The notes under the pieces: model-generated
The model's input: only the letters and a program-made list of their open reading frames with translations
Told to the model about the DNA's origin: nothing
The model's database searches: none
Made by a program: the position numbers and the translations under genes
NCBI RefSeq assembly: GCF_038595065.1
Contig: NZ_CP152003.1
Location: 2,894,001-2,958,000, forward strand
DNA: 64,000 bases
Reading direction: 5' to 3'
Origin: Sutcliffiella sp. FSL R7-0096
GTDB lineage: Bacteria; Bacillota; Bacilli; Bacillales; Bacillaceae_I
Shown: piece by piece, positions 8,074-17,976 of the stretch
Position numbering within the stretch: the stretch's first letter is position 1
Layout of the letters: every line of letters starts with the position of its first letter

Positions 8074-8196
8074 AAATATCCCTACCTTTAAAATCCTTCT
8101 ATTGAAGTAAACGATTCTAAAAGCAAAAAGGTTTCAATCGGTCCGTTTATTTATTTTCACATTAGGGAACTACTACAACATTGAGGAGGTTCACTC

Positions 8197-8916
8197 ATGA
8201 ATAAAACAATCATCTATGCTGCCGCCTTAATGGTCGTTGCTCTTATAGGGGCTGGTTTCTATAACGGTTATCAGGACAATAAGGAAACAACTGATTCGGA
8301 TCAATCATCGAAAACAATGGTCACACTCGGTGACTCATTGACATATGGAGTCGGTGACAAGTCCGGTGAAGGATACGTAGAAAATTTAGAAAAACTGATC
8401 CAAGAAGAGAAAGGCACAAATGTAAAAGTGAGAAACTACGGCATACCCGGGCAAGAATCCGGCGGTGTTGTAAAACAAGTCAAACTTACTAACATTCAGA
8501 ACGACATTCGCAACGCTGATTATATCATCCTCTTTATTGGCACCAATGATTTAATTCAAAGCAATGGCGGTGACTTAAATGTAATCAATGAAGAAAAGAT
8601 CAAAGAAGGCGCGGTGGAATACGAGAAGAATATACAAGAAATTCTTAAGACGATTCGCCATGAAAATAAAGATGCTCCGATATTATTTCTAGGACTATAC
8701 AATTCTTATCCAGATTCCGTTGAACATGAAAATATCATTGTCGAGTGGAATGAAAATAGCAAAAAGATAGTGGATGACTATGAGCGGATTAAATTTATTT
8801 CTACCAACGATCTTTTCAAGGAAAAATCAAAGGAGTACTTCAGTGATTCCTTGCATCCCAATGAAAAGGGATATGATTTGATGACTAAAAAGATAGTTAA
8901 TGAATACGATTTTTAA
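8197..8916 (+). CDS. SGNH/GDSL hydrolase, membrane-anchored or secreted
   Basis: After an N-terminal hydrophobic segment (residues 4-22) come the four SGNH blocks: GDSLTYG (catalytic Ser), the Gly block YGIPGQ, GTNDL (Asn) and DSLHPNEKGY (Asp and His). At 239 residues it matches the B. subtilis YpmR-type esterases. Expected to act outside the membrane on an ester or acyl-polysaccharide substrate not identified here. It starts behind TTGAGGAGG. Confidence 0.88.
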   Translation: MNKTIIYAAALMVVALIGAGFYNGYQDNKETTDSDQSSKTMVTLGDSLTYGVGDKSGEGYVENLEKLIQEEKGTNVKVRNYGIPGQESGGVVKQVKLTNIQNDIRNADYIILFIGTNDLIQSNGGDLNVINEEKIKEGAVEYEKNIQEILKTIRHENKDAPILFLGLYNSYPDSVEHENIIVEWNENSKKIVDDYERIKFISTNDLFKEKSKEYFSDSLHPNEKGYDLMTKKIVNEYDF

Positions 8917-8920
8917 AATT

Positions 8921-8946
8921 GAAAACGCTCAGGATTGAGCGTTTTC
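8921..8946. terminator. Bidirectional terminator after the SGNH hydrolase
   Basis: GAAAACGCTC and GAGCGTTTTC form a 10-bp stem with a 6-nt loop between convergent genes. Confidence 0.8.
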
Positions 8947-8951
8947 TTCCT

Positions 8952-9707
8952 TTAGTTACTGCCCAAAGATTTTAAGTAATCCCCAGCATATTCAATATTG
9001 AATACACCCCCTTCATGGGCTAATTGGTTTAGCAGATGAGCATGTCCAACTCCATATATGACCAATAGTCGATCACTTTCACAGACTAGACTTTTTATGT
9101 TTTTATAGATTAGTAAATTACGATAATACCAATAATTTGCGACCCATTTGGCACCAATTAGATCGTTATTCTCCCCTATTAACGCGATATCCATATATAA
9201 TTGATGATTCTTCCTCACTTGTTGTGTTTCATTCAAAAAAATAAGATATTCCCCAATTGTTGAGGTACGAGCCTTTTCATTGGCTTCTGCTACCATTCTT
9301 TCTAGATTCATGAATAGCCGCCTAGACAATTTTGTTTCATGCGTTTGCATGTATTCGAATATATCTGGTACACCTACTTCTTCGTTCCAATCTACTGCGA
9401 ATATGTTTGAATGACCTAATTCTTTTGCTAATTGGAATCCGAATTGATGGCGTTCATTAGCAGATATTTTAAAGTTTCCAGATATGTAATCTTGATACTC
9501 ATTTGTTAGTTTCAATTGATACTTTAATGGATACTCCAACACTATTTTCGTAGGGGAAAATTCTTTCAAACAACTTATAACATTACATACCTCCACCTGT
9601 TTGCGTGGTGAGAAAATGTCCAACTCATCGGTTTTTGCATAATCTTGAACAGCAGACTTTTCAAAGTGATCTGTACCTAATATCATGAATGTTGGTTTAT
9701 TGGACAT
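8952..9707 (-). CDS. DUF5694 / TraB-ChaN-like protein
   Basis: The 251-residue protein begins ILGTDHFEK, has VLEYPLKY after the first helix, and ends with VIYGVGHAHLLNQL. These are the GTxHF, E and GxGH motifs of DUF5694, a relative of the TraB/ChaN fold in which the His and Glu residues may bind metal. No signal peptide. Cellular role unknown. It is downstream of a Nif3-like gene on the same strand with a 44-nt gap. Confidence 0.65.
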   Translation of the reverse strand: MSNKPTFMILGTDHFEKSAVQDYAKTDELDIFSPRKQVEVCNVISCLKEFSPTKIVLEYPLKYQLKLTNEYQDYISGNFKISANERHQFGFQLAKELGHSNIFAVDWNEEVGVPDIFEYMQTHETKLSRRLFMNLERMVAEANEKARTSTIGEYLIFLNETQQVRKNHQLYMDIALIGENNDLIGAKWVANYWYYRNLLIYKNIKSLVCESDRLLVIYGVGHAHLLNQLAHEGGVFNIEYAGDYLKSLGSN

Positions 9708-9751
9708 CGCCTTACTCCTTTACTTTTCCCAATAATTATTTAAGACCTTTA

Positions 9752-10516
9752 TCATTTTCCTGGAGTCATTTCAAAGTGTTCTTCCTTCAATTCAATAAGC
9801 GCGATACTTTCGTTTAGGCCCTTTATCTTTAACGCTAAACTCTCTACTCCAAATTTCTCAGTAAAAGTATGGCTTCCTACCAAAAGGTTTATGCCTGCAA
9901 ACTGAGCATATTGAATAGAATATAAGCTTGCCTCTCCAGTTATGTAAGTATCGCATCCCTGTTCCAAAGCAAATTTAATATGATCTGTTGAATGGCCTGC
10001 ACCAGTCAACACACCTACTTTCTTTACTTTATTCCCATGGTTTTTCCACGCTCTGACGGGTTCATTCAACTCCGTACTCATTTTCTCTACAAGAGTCTCA
10101 AAACTTTTACCTTCATTAAGCTCACCTATACCAGGCATACTAGAGTTCTTATACTCCGAAAATCGTATAATGTTATCAATTCCAATTCGATTCATCAATG
10201 AAGTGCATGTCCCAAAATCAATATAATCCAGGGGCCCATGGATCCAGAAATGGCTTATGTTATACTCTTTTAATCTCTTTGTACATTCATCTTTCAATCC
10301 ATAAATGAAATCCCATGCGTCATGATGAGTAATGATTAAATCAACTTGAGCAGCTTTTGCCTGCTCTATTACTTCAATTGAAAGGTTGGTTGAATATCCA
10401 ATCGTCTTTATCATGTTATTGGATGTGTTGGTAAATCCGTAATCATCATTGAATTCTTCTAACAATTCTCTAGGGAAAAGCTCATTGATAGTGGCATTGA
10501 ATTTTGTGATGTTCAT
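9752..10516 (-). CDS. Nif3-like dinuclear metal center protein (YbgI/DUF34 family)
   Basis: The 254-residue protein carries LIITHHDAWDF, the conserved His-His-Asp motif of the Nif3/YbgI family, and a C-terminal GEASLYSIQYAQ...LLVGSHTFTEKFG part containing the remaining metal ligands. The family forms toroidal hexamers with a dinuclear metal site. The older GTP cyclohydrolase I type 2 label is not firmly established. It lacks the PII-like insert of longer Bacillus YqfO, so it is a short paralogue. Confidence 0.85.
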   Translation of the reverse strand: MNITKFNATINELFPRELLEEFNDDYGFTNTSNNMIKTIGYSTNLSIEVIEQAKAAQVDLIITHHDAWDFIYGLKDECTKRLKEYNISHFWIHGPLDYIDFGTCTSLMNRIGIDNIIRFSEYKNSSMPGIGELNEGKSFETLVEKMSTELNEPVRAWKNHGNKVKKVGVLTGAGHSTDHIKFALEQGCDTYITGEASLYSIQYAQFAGINLLVGSHTFTEKFGVESLALKIKGLNESIALIELKEEHFEMTPGK

Positions 10517-10548
10517 AATTCCCTCCTAAAGTATGCATAAATAAACTA

Positions 10549-11118
10549 TTAGTCTATTGCTTTTAACAAAAGATTTAATTCCTTTTCAATTGAAGTTCCG
10601 TTATATTCTTTTGTTATTTCGAATGGCTTTTTATATAGACAGGCGTATTTCAATGCAAGAAAACCATCCATAGGGAACGTATAATTTTGCCACTCTTGCC
10701 GATAACCTAATATTCCACGCTGTTTAATCACTCTGTCTAACTCCTTCACTACACATAATACGAAATCATCAAAATTACATACAGTTTTCAATATTGTTCT
10801 TGGAAAATTCTTATTTTGAACTATTTCGGCAATGTAGTTTTGTTTTTCCGTTATAGTTATCTCTAACTCCTCAAAGTTACGCTTGAATTCCCACCCTAAT
10901 AGGATTGGCCCCATATTCCAATCAATTCCCCCTTTTATATGATGAAAAGCTCCTTCTTTCCAACTTAATTTACATAGTGGATGAATCGATGCAAGATATG
11001 ATAAAAAGTCTCCTAGAGCATCAGAATGAAAGGTAGGAGAAAATTCGAATTTCTTACCGTTAATTTCAAAAATACATGTTGCATTTCCGCTTTTGATATC
11101 TATGTATGAAAACTTCAT
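10549..11118 (-). CDS. Hypothetical soluble protein, 189 aa
   Basis: I do not recognise the family. The start is placed at the ATG behind GGGGTGCGATAT. The sequence mixes beta strands at the N-terminus (FSYIDIKSGNATCIFEINGKK) with an aromatic-rich middle (HHIKGGIDWNMGPILLGWEF) and C-terminal helices. There is no signal peptide. The composition resembles stand-alone immunity or SMI-like accessory proteins, but no toxin neighbour is present, so this is not a functional claim. It is 32 nt upstream of the Nif3-like gene and probably cotranscribed. Confidence 0.5.
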   Translation of the reverse strand: MKFSYIDIKSGNATCIFEINGKKFEFSPTFHSDALGDFLSYLASIHPLCKLSWKEGAFHHIKGGIDWNMGPILLGWEFKRNFEELEITITEKQNYIAEIVQNKNFPRTILKTVCNFDDFVLCVVKELDRVIKQRGILGYRQEWQNYTFPMDGFLALKYACLYKKPFEITKEYNGTSIEKELNLLLKAID

Positions 11119-11196
11119 ATATCGCACCCCGTATTTTTATAATTTTACTTACCTTTCAATTATTTCAAACATTTGGAATTAACTCAATAAAAAAAA

Positions 11197-11229
11197 AGCA
11201 GGCTCAATCCATATAGAATCAAGCCTGCT
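11197..11229 (-). terminator. Terminator of the Bce-type operon
   Basis: AGCAGGCT and AGCCTGCT with inner pairing (GATT/AATC), followed by a nine-T run on the minus strand. Confidence 0.85.
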
Positions 11230-11233
11230 CTTA

Positions 11234-13207
11234 TTAGAATTCCAGCTCCTGCAACAATTTCTTTCTAGAGTAAAAGTAGTAGATTGATTGAATCGTTAAA
11301 TAAACCCCTGAAACGCTCGCGAAATGCAGGAGAGAATGAAGATTTTCCATTATACCCCCAACATCCTGTGAAAAGGATAAGATATAGATAAACGCTATGG
11401 TGCATCCAAGAATTGGTGCAAAAAAGAATAATACACCCATTTCCTTTGATACAAATGTCTGCATTTCTTTTTTTGTAATGCCAATCTTAAACAACTTCTT
11501 GTATTTCGCTTTCTCCTCTTCTATATTAGAGAAAATAGTAAGATAAAGCAGGATGAAAGAGCCAAAGAAAAACAAGATACTGATGAACGAGGATACCAGA
11601 AACATGATTTTAGATGAAATTTTAATTACATTATATGCTGAGATTTTAGAGACTGGTTGAAAGATTTCTAGTTCGTCCTCTTCATAGAATGTTTCACGGA
11701 CACTTTTAAAGGGAAGCGTGTTTTGACTCAGATTTTCCAGCGTGTTTTTCAACTCCTCCACCACAACTTCTGTTTGCTTCCAATCTTTGAAATTCAATAA
11801 ATGCAAGGTGACTTCATCGCCTACTAAATCACTACTAAGCTCTTGGAACACCTTATCATGTACAACCAGCAACGAGTATGGCGTGATTCTATGAGAGTTC
11901 AATTGGTCGTTCATCACAAATTTTTTACGCTTAAATTGATAAGGGTTGTTTCCATCCATGAGTATAAGCCCATTTTCATACATACCCTCATCGTATACAT
12001 ACTTTGGATCCCTATTTATCCATTCAAGTAATTCATCCTCTGACAATATTTCTTCTGTATCCATAATGCGATTAAAGTCAGAGATTCCCATGAACGTAAA
12101 ATCATAATAGGCATCTTCCCAGTATGGATCATCTTGATAGAAAATGAACATGTTCACTTTCTCGTAATCTTCAACAGGGTTTTCCGGTTTATCAACAATG
12201 TTGAACAATTCTTCTTTCGTTAGCGTATTCCTTGTTTCGGTCTCTGCGTAGAAGAGATCATATGGATTGGAGTTGATTGCCTGCCTTTCTCCTTCCGCAC
12301 CGACAATCAACATCATGCTTGTGTAAAAGATCGTGACCATGCTCATGATGGTGATCAGGAGCATAATCGCCACCAACTGATTGAATTTGTACTCAAGATT
12401 GCTTAAAGCAAGCATCCTTTTGAAATAATAGGATTTATGCTTCTTCGCCTTTTTTATCAAGAAACTCATTCCTTGAGAAAGGACAATATAAAGGCTCATA
12501 AAAATTCCGAGTGTACTTAGAAGCAAATAGCCTCCTGCATCTCCTTGGGCTAAGGAAGGGATGGCAAACAATACAACACTGCCAATCAGCAGGATGACCC
12601 CGAGCAACCCAAAAACAGGACTCCTACCTTTGATCATATCTGCCACTTTATCACTTTTCAGATTGTGAGAAACGGTTCTCCTCAAGGTCAAGTATAGAGT
12701 GATAAAAACTGAAATCAGGAAGATAGCAAGATATGTCAAGATAGAATAAACGATCATTTCCTGTGAGAGATGGAATGGCACCTCTCCCAAGCCAGAGAAT
12801 TTGATGAAAAGTAAGAATAGTAACCGTGAAAAAACCATCCCTGTCAAGATACCAGATACAATGGACGCAAAAGCAATCAGCGCATTTTCTACTAATAATA
12901 GTTTTGCGATATCCCTTTTGGACATGCCTAAAGTCATCAGGAGTGCGAATTCCTTTTTTCTTCTCCTAGTAAAAATACGGTGGGCATATGTAATAAAGAA
13001 TACAGTGAAAAAGACAAGCGCTGCTCCAGGTATAGATAATGCATCCTTTATACTCTCACTCTCTTTGACCGCCACCACTGAATCATTAAAATAGATCGTG
13101 CTATACATAAAGAAGAAGAACACAGCAAAGCTGTTGCACAGATAATAGAATAGGTATTTCCCCTTGTTCCCTTTCGCCATCTTCCAAACCAGTTGATTAA
13201 ATGTCAT
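11234..13207 (-). CDS. Bce-type ABC transporter permease (FtsX-like)
   Basis: The start is the ATG at 13207 behind GGGAGGTAGGAGCC (657 residues), overlapping the ATPase gene by 11 nt. About ten membrane helices are arranged in the BceB pattern, with a large outside domain of roughly 200 residues (about 310-520) between the seventh and eighth helices. That domain is the antimicrobial-peptide recognition region in the family. The conserved KKEFALLMTLGMSKRDIAKLL segment couples to the ATPase. With the neighbouring ATPase, kinase and regulator it should form a sensing and detoxification complex for a peptide antibiotic; which one cannot be read from sequence. Confidence 0.88.
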   Translation of the reverse strand: MTFNQLVWKMAKGNKGKYLFYYLCNSFAVFFFFMYSTIYFNDSVVAVKESESIKDALSIPGAALVFFTVFFITYAHRIFTRRRKKEFALLMTLGMSKRDIAKLLLVENALIAFASIVSGILTGMVFSRLLFLLFIKFSGLGEVPFHLSQEMIVYSILTYLAIFLISVFITLYLTLRRTVSHNLKSDKVADMIKGRSPVFGLLGVILLIGSVVLFAIPSLAQGDAGGYLLLSTLGIFMSLYIVLSQGMSFLIKKAKKHKSYYFKRMLALSNLEYKFNQLVAIMLLITIMSMVTIFYTSMMLIVGAEGERQAINSNPYDLFYAETETRNTLTKEELFNIVDKPENPVEDYEKVNMFIFYQDDPYWEDAYYDFTFMGISDFNRIMDTEEILSEDELLEWINRDPKYVYDEGMYENGLILMDGNNPYQFKRKKFVMNDQLNSHRITPYSLLVVHDKVFQELSSDLVGDEVTLHLLNFKDWKQTEVVVEELKNTLENLSQNTLPFKSVRETFYEEDELEIFQPVSKISAYNVIKISSKIMFLVSSFISILFFFGSFILLYLTIFSNIEEEKAKYKKLFKIGITKKEMQTFVSKEMGVLFFFAPILGCTIAFIYILSFSQDVGGIMENLHSLLHFASVSGVYLTIQSIYYFYSRKKLLQELEF

Positions 13208-13967
13208 GGCTCCTACCTCCCAACACGGCAAGATTGTCCATAATCTGGTTCAAAAACTCCTTTCTGTCTCCTTTTCTGACAATATAGGAATCTATTTTTC
13301 CGTCTTTAATGAAAACAACCTTTCGGCAATAGCTAGCGGCGAATACATCATGTGTAACTACAACGACGGTCGTGGAGAGCTCTTTCACAATTTTCTCGAA
13401 ACACTCCATGATGACTGTGGATGATTTCGAATCCAGGTTTCCGGTTGGTTCATCCGCAAAAATAATGGTAGGATCGTTCACCAGAGCACGACTAACGGCC
13501 GTCCTTTGTTGCTGCCCACCGGAAATGTTAAACGGGTATTTATCCAATATAGCGTCTATGCCAAACAACTCGGATAGTCCCTTCGCCTTCTCCTCCATTT
13601 CTGCCACTGATTTTTTCTCCAGCACCATCGGAACTAGTATATTTTCTTTCACAGTCAGACTATCTAGCAGGTTGAATTCTTGGAAAACAAACCCTAATTG
13701 TTTTCTTCTGAAAAGGGCTAATTCATCCCCGTTCATTTCACTGATTTCTCTTCCTGCAATCAATACTTCCCCAGATGTAGGTGCATCAATTCCACTCATC
13801 ATATGAAGCAATGTCGTTTTTCCACTTCCAGACGGACCCATGATGGCGATGAATTCGCCCTTATTTATGGAAAGGTTTACGCCATCGATTGCAGTTGTTG
13901 CTCCTTCCGCACCGGCATCCCCATATATTTTCACTAATTTACTGGCTTCTAAGATTGTTTCCCCCAT
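13197..13967 (-). CDS. Bce-type ABC transporter ATP-binding protein
   Basis: The 256-residue protein is a MacB/LolD-like ATPase: Walker A GPSGSGKTT, Q-loop QEFNLLDSL, signature ISGGQQQR, Walker B IIFADEPTGNLD and H-switch VTHD. It starts behind GAGGAGGCC and is separated from the kinase gene by a terminator and about 100 bp that should hold its own promoter, the normal target of the cognate response regulator. Partner of the permease at 11234-13207. Confidence 0.92.
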   Translation of the reverse strand: MGETILEASKLVKIYGDAGAEGATTAIDGVNLSINKGEFIAIMGPSGSGKTTLLHMMSGIDAPTSGEVLIAGREISEMNGDELALFRRKQLGFVFQEFNLLDSLTVKENILVPMVLEKKSVAEMEEKAKGLSELFGIDAILDKYPFNISGGQQQRTAVSRALVNDPTIIFADEPTGNLDSKSSTVIMECFEKIVKELSTTVVVVTHDVFAASYCRKVVFIKDGKIDSYIVRKGDRKEFLNQIMDNLAVLGGRSHDI

Positions 13968-14068
13968 TGTATGGCCTCCTCACGCAACTTAAGATGCAAG
14001 TCACCTTCTATTTATATCTATATAGTACTAAGTGGCCGTTTTACCTACCATGGAACAATACGAAAAAA

Positions 14069-14088
14069 ACCTTACACTTTTGTAAGGT
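14069..14088 (-). terminator. Terminator overlapping the 3' end of the kinase gene
   Basis: ACCTTAC and GTAAGGT with a loop of 6, then a seven-T run on the minus strand. The stem contains the stop codon of the kinase gene, so termination starts inside the coding end. Confidence 0.75.
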
Positions 14089-15085
14089 ATCTAATCGTGA
14101 CTGTAGTCCCCTTGGAAGTTTCCGACTCAATTGAGATCCGATGATTGAGCCGGTCCGCGATTTTTTTACATAGGTACAGCCCTATACCTGATGAGTTCTC
14201 GTATTTCCTCCCGTTTTCCCCAGTGAAAAATGCTTCAAACACTCTTTCTAGATCATAGGACTCAATGCCAACCCCTTCATCTGTAATAACTAGTATGACA
14301 TCGTCTTCTTCTATATCCACTTGAAATCTTATCTTTTTGCTTCCTTCTTTTCCGCTTGAGTATTTAATGGCATTGGAGATGATCTGATCTAGCATCGCTT
14401 CGTTCCATTTTTGGTCCGTAATGATGAAAACAGCTTGTTCCTCACTATCCAATACCGGGAAAACTGATTGATAGATAAATTCACTTTTTCGATTATTTAT
14501 CACCTTACGCAAGGATGATAGAAGGTCGATTGACTTTATATCCAAATCATTTTCGAAGCTGTCCATCCTGATCATGGTCAATCCTTGTTCAATGGCAGTA
14601 TGTAGTCGTTTATTTTCCAGTTGTAATTTATCAATAGCTTCCGAACTGCTTTTTGTATTCTTCTCATTCTGGATAATTAGGTCCATAACAGATACCGGTG
14701 TCTTCAAGTGGTGCATCCAGTGGGATAAGAAATACAGCCTTTCTCTATTCTTTTCGATCTGTTCATTCTTTTCCCTGGAATGTTCATGATTCATTTTCTT
14801 AATCCAATTATAAAAACCTTTTTGTTCTTCTGTATGCACCTTCATATCTGCATGCTGATTTGCGAGCTTCTTTTCTATCGCTTCATTTACCTGGTAATAA
14901 CGGTAACCATCAATGAGAAGGTAGACAATTAGGAGAAATACCCCTACGGAAAAAGGATATAGTATTTCTGTATTAGCAGGCTCAATCAGATGGAAAAAGG
15001 TGATGACAGCAGCCATATTAAATATATAGAACGAAATGAGGAGACTTCTATCTTTGAAAAATCTCTTTAATATTCTATTATCCAT
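14072..15085 (-). CDS. Intramembrane-sensing histidine kinase (BceS-like)
   Basis: The 337-residue protein has two N-terminal helices (about 13-33 and 40-58) with almost no outside loop, the mark of intramembrane-sensing kinases of Bce systems. The H-box is HWMHHLKTPVS with His125 aligned to the phosphorylated His. Then come the N-box (DQIISNAIKYS), G1 (DEGVGI) and G2 (SSGIGLYLCKK). These kinases sense the activity of their ABC transporter rather than the peptide directly. It overlaps the regulator gene by 8 nt. Confidence 0.9.
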   Translation of the reverse strand: MDNRILKRFFKDRSLLISFYIFNMAAVITFFHLIEPANTEILYPFSVGVFLLIVYLLIDGYRYYQVNEAIEKKLANQHADMKVHTEEQKGFYNWIKKMNHEHSREKNEQIEKNRERLYFLSHWMHHLKTPVSVMDLIIQNEKNTKSSSEAIDKLQLENKRLHTAIEQGLTMIRMDSFENDLDIKSIDLLSSLRKVINNRKSEFIYQSVFPVLDSEEQAVFIITDQKWNEAMLDQIISNAIKYSSGKEGSKKIRFQVDIEEDDVILVITDEGVGIESYDLERVFEAFFTGENGRKYENSSGIGLYLCKKIADRLNHRISIESETSKGTTVTIRYLTKV

Positions 15086-15785
15086 TTGTTTTGCCTAACT
15101 CAGTAGGCACACTCAGCATATAGCCCACTCCTCTTTTGCTTGTGATGACCTTTGGGAGTCCAAGAGAAGAAAGCTTTTGCTTGATTCTAGTCATATTGAC
15201 CGTCAATGTATTATCATCAACAAAGGTTAACGAGTCCCATACTTCTTCTATCAGTGTTTCTCTTGGAATATAGGCATTGTGTTGTTCCATTAATTTTTTC
15301 AACAATATGTATTCATTTTTACTAAGTTCTTCGCGCTTTTCACCAAAATGAGCTGCAAGGGTTTGACTGTTTATTTTCAATGAGCCTACAGCTAGACTGC
15401 CACTATCTTTTCCTGCGTATTCCCCGTAAACTCGTCTCATAGTTGCCTTTACTTTTGTATGTAATAAGTCAAAAGTGAAGGGTTTTGTTATATAGTCATC
15501 CGCTCCAAGTTCAATTGCCATGATTTGATCCATCTCGGTACTTCTCGCAGAAATGATGATGATAGGAACGGTTGATTGCTGCCTAATGCTCCTGCATAAA
15601 AAGTATCCATCATAGTATGGTAGATTAATATCTAATAAGACAAGGTCTGGCTGTGCTTTTACAAAACCCTCCATTATATGTTGAAAATCCGTTGGCTGGT
15701 ATATCACATAACCGTATCGTGCTAAATGCCCTCCAACAAGTTCATTTAATTGCCTATCATCTTCAATAAGCATGATCTTATGCAT
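15078..15785 (-). CDS. OmpR-family response regulator (BceR-like)
   Basis: The 235-residue protein has a receiver domain (acidic pair EDD at 8-10, phosphorylated Asp52 in LDINLP, Thr/Ser and Lys in IISARS and ITKPF) and a winged-helix DNA-binding domain with DNTLTVNMTRIKQKL and KVITSKRGVGYML. First gene of the kinase pair. It should activate the downstream ATPase/permease genes, whose promoter lies near 13970-14060. Confidence 0.92.
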   Translation of the reverse strand: MHKIMLIEDDRQLNELVGGHLARYGYVIYQPTDFQHIMEGFVKAQPDLVLLDINLPYYDGYFLCRSIRQQSTVPIIIISARSTEMDQIMAIELGADDYITKPFTFDLLHTKVKATMRRVYGEYAGKDSGSLAVGSLKINSQTLAAHFGEKREELSKNEYILLKKLMEQHNAYIPRETLIEEVWDSLTFVDDNTLTVNMTRIKQKLSSLGLPKVITSKRGVGYMLSVPTELGKTNG

Positions 15786-16017
15786 GTCTTAAATCCCCTT
15801 TTATTTTGCCGAGCTGTTTTATGTATATTTTACCATATAAATTATCTTGGATTCATTCTCAATCGATGAATATATGTCACACCACAAAAATTCCCATTGG
15901 GAAAATAAAGGTTTATTTCTTGTATAATTTCAATCTTTTATTCTGAATTTTCCCAATATAAATTCTTTCTTTAATATGCTAAATTATTCTTGTGTTACCA
16001 ATTGAGAGGAGATGAGC

Positions 16018-17955
16018 ATGAGGATGAAGAAAAAGGGTCAATCAAAGAAAGTGTTTTTATCCGTTTTATCAGCAGCAACCATTCTATCCACTGTTGCGCT
16101 AAGCAGTCCATCAACAGGGGGAGCCAGCAACTTTGAACTAGATTTCAAGGGAGTCAGCCAGATAACAGAGACGAAGGCAGTTTCCAAGAGTGGTAAAACT
16201 GGTGAAGCTTCTTTTCTAGCAAATACAGAGAATGTTAAAATTCCAAAAGGCCTGCAAAAAAAGCTAGAAGTCGTACCGAAAGATAATAGTCTTTATATTG
16301 TACAGTTTGATGGTCCCATTTTAGAAGAAACAAAAAAAGAACTGGAGTCTACTGGGGCAACAATTGTAGATTACATACCTGACTATGCATACATTGTGGA
16401 ATACAAGGGTGATGTTGCAAAGGCCACTAACGGTATCGCTCATTTAGAATCTGTAGAGCCCTACCTTCCCCTTTATAAGGTCGACCCACTATTATTCACT
16501 AAAGGCGCTTCTGCTTTAGTAAAGGCCGTTGCACTTGATGCTAAACAAAATAATAAAGAAATCACTTTCAAAGGCATAGAAGAAATTGTCGAATATGCTG
16601 CCAACCATAACGTTCTATATATCTCCCCAAAACCGGAATATAAGGTGATGAATGATGTAGCGAGAGGAATTGTTAAAGCAGACGTAGCACAAAACAGTTA
16701 TGGATTATACGGACAAGGCCAAGTGGTTGCAGTTGCCGATACAGGTCTTGATACTGGTCGCAACGACAGCTCGATGCATGAAGCTTTCCGCGGAAAAATT
16801 ACAGCTTTATACGCATTAGGAAGATCCAATAATTCCAACGACCCGAACGGTCATGGTACACACGTTGCCGGATCTGTACTTGGAAACGGGGCAACCAATA
16901 AAGGAATGGCACCGCAGGCAAATCTTGTATTCCAATCCATCATGGATAGCAGCGGCGGATTGGGAGGCCTTCCATCCAACCTGAGCACATTGTTTAGTCA
17001 AGCTTACACTGCCGGGGCCCGAATTCACACCAACTCCTGGGGTGCTGCGGTAAATGGCGCTTACACAACAGATTCCAGAAACGTTGATGACTATGTTCGT
17101 AAAAATGATATGGCTGTTCTTTTCGCAGCTGGGAATGAAGGACCTAATAGTGGCACCATCAGTGCACCGGGTACTGCGAAAAATGCCATTACAGTTGGAG
17201 CAACAGAAAATTATCGTCCAAGCTTTGGGTCTTATGCAGACAATATCAATCATGTTGCACAGTTCTCTTCACGCGGACCTACTCGTGACGGTCGAATCAA
17301 GCCGGACGTAATGGCGCCAGGAACCTTTATTTTATCAGCACGCTCTTCCCTTGCACCAGATTCTTCCTTCTGGGCAAATCATGACAGTAAATATGCGTAC
17401 ATGGGCGGAACTTCCATGGCAACACCGATTGTTGCAGGAAACGTGGCACAATTACGTGAGCACTTTATCAAAAACAGAGGCATCACACCTAAGCCGTCCT
17501 TATTGAAGGCTGCTCTTATTGCTGGTGCCACTGATGTGGGTCTTGGATTCCCGAACGGCAACCAAGGTTGGGGACGTGTGACATTGGATAAGTCTTTAAA
17601 CACTGCATTTGTGAATGAGACAAGCTCCCTGTCTACAAGCCAAAAAGCGACGTATTCCTTCAATGCAACTGCAGGCAAGCCACTTAAGATCTCTCTAGTA
17701 TGGTCTGATGCTCCTGCAAGCACATCCGCTTCTATAACATTAGTAAACGACCTTGACTTGGTGATTACCGCTCCAAACGGAACGAAATATGTTGGAAACG
17801 ACTTTACTGCACCATTTGATAACAACTGGGATGGCCGTAACAATGTGGAGAATGTGTTTATCAATGCTCCACAAAGTGGAACATATACGGTAGAGGTTCA
17901 GGCATATAATGTTCCTCAAGGTCCACAGGCGTTTTCTTTGGCGATTGTGAACTGA
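16018..17955 (+). CDS. KP-43-like alkaline subtilase (S8) preproprotein
   Basis: The start is set at the ATG with good spacing to GAGAGGAG (645 residues). Signal peptide to about residue 35, then a propeptide of about 175 residues. Mature NDVARGIVKAD starts near residue 212, leaving 434 residues. The triad is Asp241 (VADTG), His279 (GHGTH) and Ser466 (GGTSMATP), i.e. D30, H68 and S255 of the mature chain, the numbering of KP-43. A C-terminal beta-sandwich (PLKISLVWSDAP onward, about 110 residues) is also as in KP-43. Expected secreted, alkaline and oxidant-tolerant protease. Monocistronic with its own terminator. Confidence 0.93.
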   Translation: MRMKKKGQSKKVFLSVLSAATILSTVALSSPSTGGASNFELDFKGVSQITETKAVSKSGKTGEASFLANTENVKIPKGLQKKLEVVPKDNSLYIVQFDGPILEETKKELESTGATIVDYIPDYAYIVEYKGDVAKATNGIAHLESVEPYLPLYKVDPLLFTKGASALVKAVALDAKQNNKEITFKGIEEIVEYAANHNVLYISPKPEYKVMNDVARGIVKADVAQNSYGLYGQGQVVAVADTGLDTGRNDSSMHEAFRGKITALYALGRSNNSNDPNGHGTHVAGSVLGNGATNKGMAPQANLVFQSIMDSSGGLGGLPSNLSTLFSQAYTAGARIHTNSWGAAVNGAYTTDSRNVDDYVRKNDMAVLFAAGNEGPNSGTISAPGTAKNAITVGATENYRPSFGSYADNINHVAQFSSRGPTRDGRIKPDVMAPGTFILSARSSLAPDSSFWANHDSKYAYMGGTSMATPIVAGNVAQLREHFIKNRGITPKPSLLKAALIAGATDVGLGFPNGNQGWGRVTLDKSLNTAFVNETSSLSTSQKATYSFNATAGKPLKISLVWSDAPASTSASITLVNDLDLVITAPNGTKYVGNDFTAPFDNNWDGRNNVENVFINAPQSGTYTVEVQAYNVPQGPQAFSLAIVN

Positions 17956-17976
17956 TAAGTTTTGGAATTGGAGAAA

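Noticed and set aside
16816-17253. Long antisense frame in the subtilase gene
   Set aside because: Shadow of codon bias in a clearly real gene; no ribosome site.
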